From positions 620,001-684,000 of the forward strand of contig OZ245942.1 of NCBI GenBank assembly GCA_965230065.1: a DNA stretch of 64,000 bases, in the 5' to 3' direction. A program made the translations under genes and the position numbers. Numbering within the stretch: the stretch's first letter is position 1; the number at the start of each line of letters is the position of its first letter. This DNA comes from G965230065 sp965230065 (GTDB lineage: Bacteria; Bacteroidota; Bacteroidia; Cytophagales; Cyclobacteriaceae). The notes beneath the pieces were generated by a model. The model did no database searches. It saw only the letters and a program-made list of their open reading frames with translations, and was not told the DNA's origin. Shown piece by piece: positions 24,018 to 32,548 of this stretch.

Positions 24018-25955
24018 ATGTGCGGAATAGCAGGGTACTGGAGTACCCATCCTTTGAATAATGCGGACAGGCAAGTCCTTCAAAATATGTTACAAACCCT
24101 TCACCACCGGGGTCCCGATGGATACGGCTCGCATTTTGATGCCCCCGACGGGGTTGCCATGGGGCACAGCCGTTTATCGATCATCGATTTACACACCGGC
24201 GACCAGCCTTTGTACAATCGTGATAAATCCATTGTGCTCACGGTGAATGGTGAGTTTTACGACTATAAAAGCATCCGAACCAAACTGCGACTGGATGGCT
24301 TTGATTTTACTACAAAATCGGACAGCGAAATTGCCATTCCCCTGTACCAAAAGTACGGACTGGACTTTGTGCAGCACCTGCGGGGAGAGTTTGCTTTTAC
24401 CCTGTATGACAAAAACAAAGACCGGCTGATCATGGTGCGCGACCGCTTTGGTATCAAGCCACTGTTTTATCATATCAGCGATGATACTGTGTATTATGGC
24501 TCTGAAATGAAAGCCATTTTTGCGCACCCGAATACGCCAAAAGCTTATTCCCATAAAAATGTTTTGCACCAGCTTATGCATACCATGGTGCCCGGCACCA
24601 CCACATTTGAAGGCATGCACGCCCTGCAACCCGGCCACATGCTGATTATCGATCGTAAAGACGGAAAGCTTGAGGTAACCGAGAAGAAATACTGGGACAT
24701 GGATTTCCCGGAAAAAGATGGGTATGAAGACAAAGGCCCCGATTACTTCATTGATTTGGTGCGGGAAGAACTCATGAAAGCCGTGCAGTTCCGCCTGGAG
24801 GCCGATGTGCCTGTGGGATGTTATTTGTCAGGTGGAATTGATAGCTGCTCTATGCTCGGGCTGGCTTCTTCCATGCAGCAGTCGCCCGTAAAGGCTTACA
24901 CCATCAGTTTTGATAACAAAGAATATGACGAAGCGCACATTGCCAAAGAAATGGCCCTGAAAGTGGGCGCCGACCAGGAGCAAATCAAACTCGCAGCCGA
25001 TGAATTGTACGGGGATGCTTATGTGAAGACTTTATGGCATGCCGAACGCACATTTTACAATACCCTCGGCGTGGCCAAATACTGGATGAGCAAAAAAGTG
25101 AACGAAAGTGGCTACCGTGTAGTGGTAACCGGCGAAGGCTCTGACGAACTGTTTGGCGGCTACCCACAGTTTAAGCGGGATATGTTTTTGTACGGCATCA
25201 GCGAAGAGGAAAGGGAAGTGCTGTACAAACAAATGGCCGAAAAGAATGCCTTGTTCACCGGAGCTATCCTATCAGAAAACCGCCTTTCACACGAAGCTTT
25301 TGAAGATATTTGCGGTTTTACCCCTTCCTGGATACAACCCTGGATGGATACCCTGCAAATTGGCCGTGAATTGCTGCACGACGATATTTTGGACGAATTG
25401 CGCCAATACGACCCCATAGCCGAAATTGCCCAATCTTTTGACACCAAAATGATCAAAGGACGGCACGAACTGGACATTGCCCAATACACCTGGAGCAAAA
25501 CTATGCTGGAATGCCAGATCCTCAACTGGGGTGGCGACCGGGTTGATATGGCCAACTCTATGGAATCGCGTCCGGCCTTTCTGGACCATCACGTGGCCGA
25601 AGCCGCTACCACCATTCCACCCAAATACCGCATCAATGGTTACACCGAAAAGTGGGTGTTGCGTGAAGCCATGAAAACCATTTTGCCCGAGGTGCTTTAC
25701 AAACGTGAAAAGTTCGCTTTCATGGCACCTCCCGGCCACACCGAAGAGAAAAAACGGGTAAAATTAGACCAGCTTATCAATAAGTATCTGAGTCCTGATG
25801 CTGTAAAAGAAGTAGGCATATTTTCTGGACAAAGAATTGAGAAGTTCCTGAAAGACTACAAAAGTGACCAGGACAACGTTTCGTTGGTAAGAAAAGATGC
25901 CCTGCTCAATCATTTGCTGGGTGTGCAAATCCTTCACAACCATTTTTTGAAGTAA
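24018..25955 (+). CDS. Asparagine-synthetase-like glutamine amidotransferase
   Basis: A 645-residue AsnB-family enzyme. Cys2 (MCGIAGYW) is the class II glutaminase nucleophile; HHRGPDGYG, NGEFYDY and KSDSE support that site. The synthetase half has the pyrophosphate loop SGGIDS near residue 277 and VVTGEGSDELFGGYPQ, followed by EVLYKREKFAFMAPP. The family activates a carboxylate with ATP and transfers ammonia to it, forming a primary amide. It is longer than E. coli AsnB (~554) and sits among carbamoyl-handling genes, so the acceptor may be a carbamoyl-amino acid rather than aspartate. A simple housekeeping AsnB remains possible. Confidence 0.88.
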   Translation: MCGIAGYWSTHPLNNADRQVLQNMLQTLHHRGPDGYGSHFDAPDGVAMGHSRLSIIDLHTGDQPLYNRDKSIVLTVNGEFYDYKSIRTKLRLDGFDFTTKSDSEIAIPLYQKYGLDFVQHLRGEFAFTLYDKNKDRLIMVRDRFGIKPLFYHISDDTVYYGSEMKAIFAHPNTPKAYSHKNVLHQLMHTMVPGTTTFEGMHALQPGHMLIIDRKDGKLEVTEKKYWDMDFPEKDGYEDKGPDYFIDLVREELMKAVQFRLEADVPVGCYLSGGIDSCSMLGLASSMQQSPVKAYTISFDNKEYDEAHIAKEMALKVGADQEQIKLAADELYGDAYVKTLWHAERTFYNTLGVAKYWMSKKVNESGYRVVVTGEGSDELFGGYPQFKRDMFLYGISEEEREVLYKQMAEKNALFTGAILSENRLSHEAFEDICGFTPSWIQPWMDTLQIGRELLHDDILDELRQYDPIAEIAQSFDTKMIKGRHELDIAQYTWSKTMLECQILNWGGDRVDMANSMESRPAFLDHHVAEAATTIPPKYRINGYTEKWVLREAMKTILPEVLYKREKFAFMAPPGHTEEKKRVKLDQLINKYLSPDAVKEVGIFSGQRIEKFLKDYKSDQDNVSLVRKDALLNHLLGVQILHNHFLK

Positions 25956-25977
25956 GGGGCAAAACATCCTATATTTG
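25946..25977 (+). promoter_or_regulatory. Promoter for the transglutaminase-M20 fusion gene
   Basis: TTTG (25946-25949), 20 bases, then TATATTTG (25970-25977) fit the -33/-7 consensus. The -33 box lies within the last codons of the amidotransferase gene. RNA would begin near 25984 and carry the hairpin at 26021-26104. Confidence 0.65.
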
Positions 25978-26020
25978 AAGTGAAGGCTTGAATTCACTTT
26001 CATTCAAAAATAATCATAAC

Positions 26021-26104
26021 GTCATTGCGACGAGTGAGGTACGAACGAAGAAGCAATCTCCTGCTATTGAGGAGATTGCTTCTTCGTCGCACTCATCGCA
26101 ATGA
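26021..26104. repeat. GTCATTGCGA-type dispersed palindrome
   Basis: CGAAGAAGCAATCTCCT (26046-26062) pairs perfectly with 26070-26086 around a 7-base loop, and GTCATTGCGA (26021-26030) pairs perfectly with TCGCAATGAC (26095-26104). The sequence class is familiar as a dispersed intergenic repeat in many bacterial genomes, by recollection. A second -7-like TAGGTTTG (26118-26125) follows it. Confidence 0.75.
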
Positions 26105-26153
26105 CGTTGTTATATTATAGGTTTGCTTTTTTTGACATAGTAACAAAATAACC

Positions 26154-29051
26154 ATGAACCACAGTTTTTATTACGACGAGATAGACCTTCACATCGAGCG
26201 GGATCCTTCTACCTCTCTCCCACTTTTATCAGAGCAGGAGAAGATATTATCGCTGGTACTGAATTACCTGCCTTTGCCCTATTCCGTGTTAGAATACGGA
26301 TGCGGAAAAAAGGCCAGTATGATTATCAGTAAGCTGGTAGACTTGGGCGTGCCCCCTTATGCTATTCAGCGGGGCATGATCATAGAGAAGGATATGTCGG
26401 CCAATGCCATGCAGGAGACTGATTTCAGCCAGCGAATGCATGCCCTCATGGGTGAAAATGCGCTGTTTCACAGGGTAGATTTTTCTGACCGCATTCTTTG
26501 TTCCATGCTGGAGGAAGCCCGGATCCAAACAGATACTGAAAGCCAAATCATACAAACGGGAAGCTTTACACTTTCTCTTGATCGCCTGCTTCAGTTTGTG
26601 AAAGCCCGCAGCCACATCTTCACCATTGTATCTTTTTGGGATGATAAAAGCAAAACCGTGAAAGAAAGGGTCATCGACCCTACCCTGGACAGGGATGAGT
26701 ACTTTCTGGTAACCCAAACCAGGAAATACCTGAATGCCTCCCAGGCGCTCATCCTGAAAGCTTCCATGCTGGGTAATTTTCGCATTGCAGAGAGCTACCT
26801 CACCGAAGAACAATACAAAGAATATTCGGACTTGAAGTTACATGCTCCTCATACCGAAAAAGAAATAATTGCTTCCCTGCTGAAGGCAGAAGAAGGCAAC
26901 ATGGGGGACCCGGCCACCTGGACATATGCCAACAATATGCCCGTAGATGACCAGGATCATCATAACCTTCAACTGTACCACACTGGCAAAGGTGATGATA
27001 TTCCTCATCTGTTTGAAGCCCTGGCCGCACACAGAATGGAAAATCATGAAGAAGAGGTTATCAATACCCGAGCACAACTCGAGGACATAATTGTTAACAA
27101 CAATATCCCGCAAATTATCAAAGAAGATGCTGTTTGGTCTGAAAATAAGCTAAAACCCCTCAAACTTTTTGTCAACACCCTTTCCGATCATATTGCCCTC
27201 AAAGAAATAGCCGACCGTATCAAAAAAGGCGAGCAGTTGCACCACGCACTGGAACAGCCTTTTGGGATGAACCTCACCTTTGGCATTGCCTTCCGTATTC
27301 GCCAGCGCATAGAAGAACTTGCCAGGGTAAGCAAAAACGCCAGCGGACAAATTGACGCGCGTGCATTGAACGAACGCTTTGTAGCTGCTACGGCACTTTG
27401 TATTCAGCAAATGAATGCAGCAGGGCTGACTGTCTTTCTGGATAAAGCAGGGAACATACACGGGTTATTGATTGCAGAATCATTACGTGAAGAAGTAAAG
27501 CAAAACCCACAAAAAATAAAAGAACTTACGCACGAAGCTATTTGCCACTGTTCTCACATAGATACCGTACTTGATGGCGGTAAATACGACGGAAGGCTGG
27601 GCGTACTTACCGGCATTGAAATTTCTGAAATACTGCACGACTTGCAAAGGTTTTATAACGTGGCTACGGTATACCCCAAAGTAAGACGCCCCGTAATGGT
27701 GAGTGCTTTTATGGGTGAAGAAATGACCTTTACCGGCGAAGATGTATCTATGCCCGGGAGTGCTGCCATTACTGGGCATGCTCAAGTGGAAGCTATTTAT
27801 AAAATGACCAACTCGGATGGGGAGGCTTTTCATGATAAATTTGTGGAAATGCTTACTTTCCTGAAAGATTTGCAAAAAGAAGGAGCGATTGAGTTAATCA
27901 ATGATTTTACAGCCGCAAATACTGATGATGCCTTAACAAATTCATGTTACGACCCTCAGCTTTTCTTTTCACCCCACACTTACGAAAGGCACATTGAACA
28001 GGGCAACCTGCTCGATCGGAAAAAAATCCCGCTGGTACTGGTAGAGACCATCATGGGAATTTATCAGGAAGATTATGTGATTGAGGGTGACCGTGCAGAG
28101 GAAGTAGCCCTGATGCTGGTAAAGAGCATGCGCCAGCTCAGCGGTGAAAGTGAGAAAGAGGGCATCAGGGTAACATCAGGCATTATTGAATCACTGGAAC
28201 ACGTGCCTGCTGCCGCCCTTCCCCTGGATTTTGGTATGCGTTGGACACTCACCGGATTGAAAAACCATGCCGGAGCCACCCCTATGAATGAACGCCATGA
28301 TGCAGCCGTGGCAATTGCCCGTCTGAAAGATCATTTTTATGAGACTGTTGCCCAACTTTCTGAAACACATGGTATAGCTTTAGTACCACAAGCCGGAGGG
28401 ATTCAGGTAGAACCCGGAAAAAACAGAAATGTAATCCCTGATATTGGTAAAATTACTTTGGGTGTGCTTAGTAAAACAGAAATTGATGTTTCATTAAAAA
28501 ACAGCCTGATTCAATCTATCCAAAGCTTTATCATGAATACCCTGGCCTTGCCAGTGGATGCCGGCGGAGAAGGCATCCTCCAGGGCGAATTCATTGAAGT
28601 AAATTATTTAAATGCTACTCAAAAAATAAGGATATCCCTGGACTTGAGAGGAGCACAACAAGCATGGATTGATTCCTTTGTAGAGAAATTCCACCAAGCA
28701 ATATGCGATTTTGAGTCTTCCTGTAAAGTAAAAATTAGCAAGCAGGTGGAGCAGGCCCTGCCCCCCTATCCGTTAAGGGAAACCGGACAGGTTTTACAAC
28801 TTGAAAGAAGCTACGGGGGAAGCCACAACCCCAATGAAACTGAACTGGCCAGGGATGTGCTGAAAGGTACTTTTTTGCAGTTGAGCGTTACCCTGGCTTT
28901 CATCCTTTCCAGCCAGCCTTTTGGCAATCTGCATCATTTGTTACATTCCTATTTACCAGAAAAATGGAGGGACAAACTAGCAGGCTTCACCTCAGGCGCT
29001 TTGCACGATACCTGTAACATTTCAAGGCGGGTGGCAGCAGGAAAAGATTGA
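26154..29051 (+). CDS. Fusion: transglutaminase-like domain + M20 N-carbamoyl-amino-acid hydrolase
   Basis: A 965-residue cytoplasmic fusion. Residues ~35-185 form a transglutaminase-like cysteine domain: YGCGKKASMIISKL (Cys50), LGVPPYAIQRG, SHIFTIVSFW (His154), VIDPTLD (Asp175), in the family order Cys-His-Asp. A linker of unknown type spans ~200-370. From ~375 the M20 amidase/carbamoylase follows with all metal and catalytic residues: SHIDT (His468, Asp470), KYDG (Asp479), EE522-523, HIEQG (613), HAGATP (705), SGALHDT (His951). The M20 part should cleave N-carbamoyl amino acids. The Cys domain may deamidate the same compound. I do not know this fusion from a named system. Confidence 0.85.
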   Translation: MNHSFYYDEIDLHIERDPSTSLPLLSEQEKILSLVLNYLPLPYSVLEYGCGKKASMIISKLVDLGVPPYAIQRGMIIEKDMSANAMQETDFSQRMHALMGENALFHRVDFSDRILCSMLEEARIQTDTESQIIQTGSFTLSLDRLLQFVKARSHIFTIVSFWDDKSKTVKERVIDPTLDRDEYFLVTQTRKYLNASQALILKASMLGNFRIAESYLTEEQYKEYSDLKLHAPHTEKEIIASLLKAEEGNMGDPATWTYANNMPVDDQDHHNLQLYHTGKGDDIPHLFEALAAHRMENHEEEVINTRAQLEDIIVNNNIPQIIKEDAVWSENKLKPLKLFVNTLSDHIALKEIADRIKKGEQLHHALEQPFGMNLTFGIAFRIRQRIEELARVSKNASGQIDARALNERFVAATALCIQQMNAAGLTVFLDKAGNIHGLLIAESLREEVKQNPQKIKELTHEAICHCSHIDTVLDGGKYDGRLGVLTGIEISEILHDLQRFYNVATVYPKVRRPVMVSAFMGEEMTFTGEDVSMPGSAAITGHAQVEAIYKMTNSDGEAFHDKFVEMLTFLKDLQKEGAIELINDFTAANTDDALTNSCYDPQLFFSPHTYERHIEQGNLLDRKKIPLVLVETIMGIYQEDYVIEGDRAEEVALMLVKSMRQLSGESEKEGIRVTSGIIESLEHVPAAALPLDFGMRWTLTGLKNHAGATPMNERHDAAVAIARLKDHFYETVAQLSETHGIALVPQAGGIQVEPGKNRNVIPDIGKITLGVLSKTEIDVSLKNSLIQSIQSFIMNTLALPVDAGGEGILQGEFIEVNYLNATQKIRISLDLRGAQQAWIDSFVEKFHQAICDFESSCKVKISKQVEQALPPYPLRETGQVLQLERSYGGSHNPNETELARDVLKGTFLQLSVTLAFILSSQPFGNLHHLLHSYLPEKWRDKLAGFTSGALHDTCNISRRVAAGKD

Positions 29052-29102
29052 CAGACCTACCATAGGTTGTTTGCAGACAAAAATTCTTACAGATTAAAGT
29101 AC

Positions 29103-29141
29103 GCCGAATCGGACTGCCAAAGCAGCCACTGCAGTTTCGGC
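29103..29141. terminator. Hairpin between convergent genes
   Basis: GCCGAA (29103-29108) pairs with TTCGGC (29136-29141) and ACTGC (29113-29117) with GCAGT (29131-29135). It lies between convergent stops (29051 and 29151) and may end transcription from either side, though no clear T-tract exists. A 21-base part recurs at 43372. Confidence 0.4.
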
Positions 29142-29150
29142 ATACAGAAC

Positions 29151-30422
29151 TCAAAGGCCATCGCTTTGGTACTCTACGGCACCGCTATCACAAACACCAT
29201 TGCGTGCGTGGCGCAGCTGATCGGTATCAGGACATGCCGCAGGATCGGAACCGGGGGTGAGGCGGCTACCTGCATCTATAGCCGGGCTGGTGCTTTCCAA
29301 TGGCTGTATCCAGGTATTATTCAATGCTTGCAAGGACTCTAAATGAGCATCGTTCATGATAATATTTCCCCCGGCATCCTGTACTGTTCCCGGGCCCTTG
29401 ATATTGCTCACCTGCCTGATCGTAGAAAGGGTGTTTTCAGCTATGATTGAATTCAGAATGGTTACCTGCGCGCTGTCCTGCAAATATAATCCACCGCCAT
29501 TGTCTACATACCTTACATGGTTGCTGGCGATGGTACTGTTTTTTATTCTTACAGGTTTGGTCCCATTAATGTAAATACCAGCTCCGCGCCCCCGGTTGTC
29601 GGCTGTATTTTCACTAATTGTGGAGTTTGTTATTGATAACGAACCAGAATTCATAATACCGGCCCCGTAAGGAAAAGTTGCGGTAGACACAGTCATACCG
29701 GTTGTATTTCTCACCACGGCGCAACGGCTCATTGAGAGTGAGCCTGAATTTATTATACCCCCGCCATAACGCAGCTCGTTGTTATTGTCCTGCACATTGC
29801 ACCCGATCATGGTTAAACGCCCAAAGTTGGCAATGCCTCCCCCAGCAATACGCGCCACATTATCACGAATGATTACATTGTTTAAGCGTACGGTTGTGTT
29901 TCTTCGAATCAGCACCCCTCCTCCTGCCCCGTGCGATATGCGGTGGGGATTGTCATCGTAACGGTCATCCAAACTGGGGGCAAATCCGTCAGCCACTGCC
30001 AGGTTTTCTATCACGATTGATTGTAATTTTTCATTACGGGCACTATCGATATGAAATATGGTAAACCCGGCCAGTGCATCATTGCCTTTACCCCTGATGA
30101 TGGTTTCATTGGCTCCTTCACCCCGTATGGTGATGATATTGCCAAAAATATTTAAAGTTGAATCCAACGGATAGGTATATTCAGGCACATCAATAATGTA
30201 AAGCCCTTGCCCGGTATTGGCTTCCTGTATGGCTGCCCTTAAAGAGCATTTTCCATTGCCATCGCGGCATTGGTCATCGCCGGGGTTGGCATCCGGGGTA
30301 TCGGCCGTAGTATTTACCTGAAAATTGTGGGTATTCCTTTCAATCCCTCTCAGAATTTCCCGGCAGCCCATGTGTGATACCAATAAAAATAACAGAATTG
30401 AGTAGGCAGCATAATTTTTCAT
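29151..30422 (-). CDS. CSLREA-domain right-handed beta-helix lipoprotein
   Basis: A 423-residue secreted protein; the signal ends in HMGC, a possible lipidation site near residue 20. The CSLREA domain (residues ~35-70: TADTPDANPG, GKCSLRAAIQEANT) is followed by a parallel beta-helix with repeated asparagine ladders (NVIIRDNVARIAGGGIANFG, NSTISENTADN) and a C-terminal DAGS-type closing segment. Such helices bind or degrade polysaccharides or attach to surfaces. No catalytic motif stands out. It follows the sulfotransferase gene across a 290-base gap on the minus strand. Confidence 0.85.
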   Translation of the reverse strand: MKNYAAYSILLFLLVSHMGCREILRGIERNTHNFQVNTTADTPDANPGDDQCRDGNGKCSLRAAIQEANTGQGLYIIDVPEYTYPLDSTLNIFGNIITIRGEGANETIIRGKGNDALAGFTIFHIDSARNEKLQSIVIENLAVADGFAPSLDDRYDDNPHRISHGAGGGVLIRRNTTVRLNNVIIRDNVARIAGGGIANFGRLTMIGCNVQDNNNELRYGGGIINSGSLSMSRCAVVRNTTGMTVSTATFPYGAGIMNSGSLSITNSTISENTADNRGRGAGIYINGTKPVRIKNSTIASNHVRYVDNGGGLYLQDSAQVTILNSIIAENTLSTIRQVSNIKGPGTVQDAGGNIIMNDAHLESLQALNNTWIQPLESTSPAIDAGSRLTPGSDPAACPDTDQLRHARNGVCDSGAVEYQSDGL

Positions 30423-30712
30423 AACAGTGGCAGGTTAGGATTGGATGTTTATTTTTAGTACACTTTTTAGCTAAAAGGTAAACCTATATTATGTAAGAAA
30501 TTTGTGGGCTGGCAATTATTTTTACCGCAATGAACGCTAAGGGCACAAAGACTTTTTTCTTAGCGGGGCAAATTCACTTTTATTCCGGCTTATAATCAGG
30601 AGGTAGTACTTTGGTAAAGAAAGTGCCGTAATCTATGTGTAGGGTGTAGGGTATCGGGATAATCGATATTGGGTAAGTGAAAAAGGTTGGAATTGGGAGG
30701 AATAATTCAAAA
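30423..30712. other. Intergenic region with small inverted repeat
   Basis: The 290-base gap upstream of the CSLREA gene holds a perfect CGCTAAG/CTTAGCG repeat (30535-30541 and 30559-30565) within the dispersed GGCACAAAG-type sequence also seen at 9735. Near 30638 there are short GTGTAGGGT-type direct repeats. No gene or clear promoter is visible. Confidence 0.5.
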
Positions 30713-31459
30713 CTATTTACTTTTAAATATCTGATGTTCTTCCAAAAGCAAGGGTGCCCACAACTGCCTTCTGTTTTCTGAGAAAAAGTCAGAAAGCACG
30801 GTGCTGATTTTTTCCGGAATGGCTGCTGGCGCATGGGGTTCGCGGAGGTTTTGAATTCCTTTGAAAAGCACTTCTTGCTCCAGGCCTAACCACTCAGACA
30901 AGCCATGCAAATAATTTTCTGGTGCTTTCAGAAAATCTTCAAAAACCAGGGTTTTATAAATATTAGGGTCACAAACCGATAGACTTTGGTTTATATACAC
31001 CAAATTATCCTCAATGATGCGCGCCTGTTCATACACATTGTTGGTAAACCCCCGACGGAGGCCACTGTAGGTAGCCGTGATGGGATTACGATAAAGCATC
31101 AGGATTTTTAATTCAGCCAGCCCATGCAACATATCCACAAAATCTATGATATCAGGACGACGCATGGCATTTCTTGGCTGGTGGTACGGGAAAGACATGT
31201 CTTCCATCAGGTGTGTTTTTCCTTCATCCCTGTACTTCCGGATGATTGCCTGAAAGTCTTCTTTAACAGTCGCACGGTTGAGGTTACTGAGAAAACTAAA
31301 CTCTTTCTGGTAACGGGCCCGGGAATCCCAATGATTAACCAGCACATTGCGCCATTTTCCGCACAGCACAAAATCAGGTTGGGTCAAGACAGGTTGCAGC
31401 AAAGCCCGGATCATATCATGCCCGGCACCTTCTACGCCAATTACAAATATAAACTTCAT
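30713..31459 (-). CDS. Sulfotransferase-family protein
   Basis: A 248-residue P-loop sulfotransferase-like protein. The N-terminal nucleotide loop is FVIGVEGAGHDM, an unusual variant of the common PRSGTT-like loop. The 3'-phosphate region is KILMLYRNPITATYSGLRRG, and DFLKAPENYLHGLSEWLGL is a typical later helix. It would move sulfate from PAPS to an alcohol or amine, perhaps on glycans. The enzyme is cytoplasmic. Its neighbours are a nucleoside-hydrolase-like lipoprotein (20-base gap) and glycosidase genes on the same strand. Confidence 0.75.
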   Translation of the reverse strand: MKFIFVIGVEGAGHDMIRALLQPVLTQPDFVLCGKWRNVLVNHWDSRARYQKEFSFLSNLNRATVKEDFQAIIRKYRDEGKTHLMEDMSFPYHQPRNAMRRPDIIDFVDMLHGLAELKILMLYRNPITATYSGLRRGFTNNVYEQARIIEDNLVYINQSLSVCDPNIYKTLVFEDFLKAPENYLHGLSEWLGLEQEVLFKGIQNLREPHAPAAIPEKISTVLSDFFSENRRQLWAPLLLEEHQIFKSK

Positions 31460-31478
31460 GCTTTGCTGTTATGTGTGG

Positions 31479-32498
31479 CTACCTCAGCACAGGCTGGTGC
31501 ATCATGTATTTTTCTATGGTGTCTTCTACGGCTTTTAAAGGCATTTTTTCTGTCAAATACCGATGCAAAGTGGTGGAATCGGCCCAGTGGTTATAACCGC
31601 TTTCGTCTACCAGAACATGTCCCGGTTTTACATCAAAATATGGGGACACACCGCGTACAGCTACCAGTACTGCCGTTTGGTCCCAGCTCATGCGGGCTTG
31701 TGCTTCTTCTTGTTCAAAACTGAACTGATAAATGTCTTTAACCGGGTTATATTCAAAATCGCGGGTAACGAGCACATCGCCTGTCATGATTTTCTCCCCA
31801 ATTTCAAAGCCGCTAAAAATGATTTGGGTAGGCCAGTTTTCAATGGTATATTTTGTAGCCAGCGAATCTTTTTTAAAGTTAAACTCCTCCCCATCCGGAA
31901 ATTTACCACCCATCACCACTAGCTTGTCTACCTTTTTGGCTACCAAGGCTTTTCCGTTGATGGATGAATATTTATCCGGCCCGGATTGTAGCAAATTAGC
32001 CATATTGGTAAGAAAACCCACCGTTACGATGGTAACCGAGTGGTCTGCTTCTTCCGAAAGAATTTCACGGTACAGGGCTGTGGCATCCGGGGCTTCGGCA
32101 TTAGAAGTGATGTTATGCGGATAATTTTGCACAATCATTTCCGGCCATTTATAGCCAGAGGTTATGTTTACGCCACCCGAATCTTTGGGCACGCCAATGG
32201 GCAGATTAGGCCTCCCATAGTAAGTATTAATCAGATCAATCACCGGGGCCACCAACGCGTGTTTGTTAGAAGCCATGGTAGCGAGTATTTCTGCCTCTCC
32301 CTCGTCAGCGAAAGCATGAAGCATGGCCATGGCACCTGCATCATCATAATCAGGGCCAATGTCGGTATCAAAAATGATTTTTACTGGTTCCTGCGTATCA
32401 GGCGCAGGGCCTACTACCCGCACCTGCCGGGTTTTCTCCGGGGAACAACGCAAAAAAAGAAAACCAATCGCTATAAAAAACAAAAAACTATGCCGCAT
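31479..32498 (-). CDS. Nucleoside-hydrolase-like lipoprotein
   Basis: A 339-residue lipoprotein if started at the ATG whose first base is 32498 (MRHSFLFFIAIGFLFLRC); an earlier ATG adds 14 residues. The N-terminal FDTDIGPDYDDAGA carries the DTDxGxDxDD calcium-binding motif of nucleoside hydrolases. Central LVVMGGKFPDGEEFN and late WDQTAVLVAVRG complete the fold. Substrate is not proven; periplasmic or outer-membrane-anchored members may cleave nucleosides or related ribosides. It lies 51 bases after the glycosidase gene, same strand. Confidence 0.85.
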   Translation of the reverse strand: MRHSFLFFIAIGFLFLRCSPEKTRQVRVVGPAPDTQEPVKIIFDTDIGPDYDDAGAMAMLHAFADEGEAEILATMASNKHALVAPVIDLINTYYGRPNLPIGVPKDSGGVNITSGYKWPEMIVQNYPHNITSNAEAPDATALYREILSEEADHSVTIVTVGFLTNMANLLQSGPDKYSSINGKALVAKKVDKLVVMGGKFPDGEEFNFKKDSLATKYTIENWPTQIIFSGFEIGEKIMTGDVLVTRDFEYNPVKDIYQFSFEQEEAQARMSWDQTAVLVAVRGVSPYFDVKPGHVLVDESGYNHWADSTTLHRYLTEKMPLKAVEDTIEKYMMHQPVLR

Positions 32499-32548
32499 CT
32501 TTTGGTGGAATAACTTGAAAAAGCTTATCCAAAATTCCACAATTTCTG

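Noticed and set aside
26154..29051. Lasso-peptide biosynthesis (transglutaminase-like plus AsnB-like proteins)
   Set aside because: Lasso clusters have a B protease without an M20 domain, a C protein usually lacking the glutaminase Cys, an RRE protein and a precursor with a leader. None of these is present, and the small 41-residue frame is a hydrophobic membrane peptide.
29067..29342. 91-residue plus-strand ORF overlapping the CSLREA gene
   Set aside because: It lies antisense to the beta-helix gene's 3' end and has no recognisable feature.
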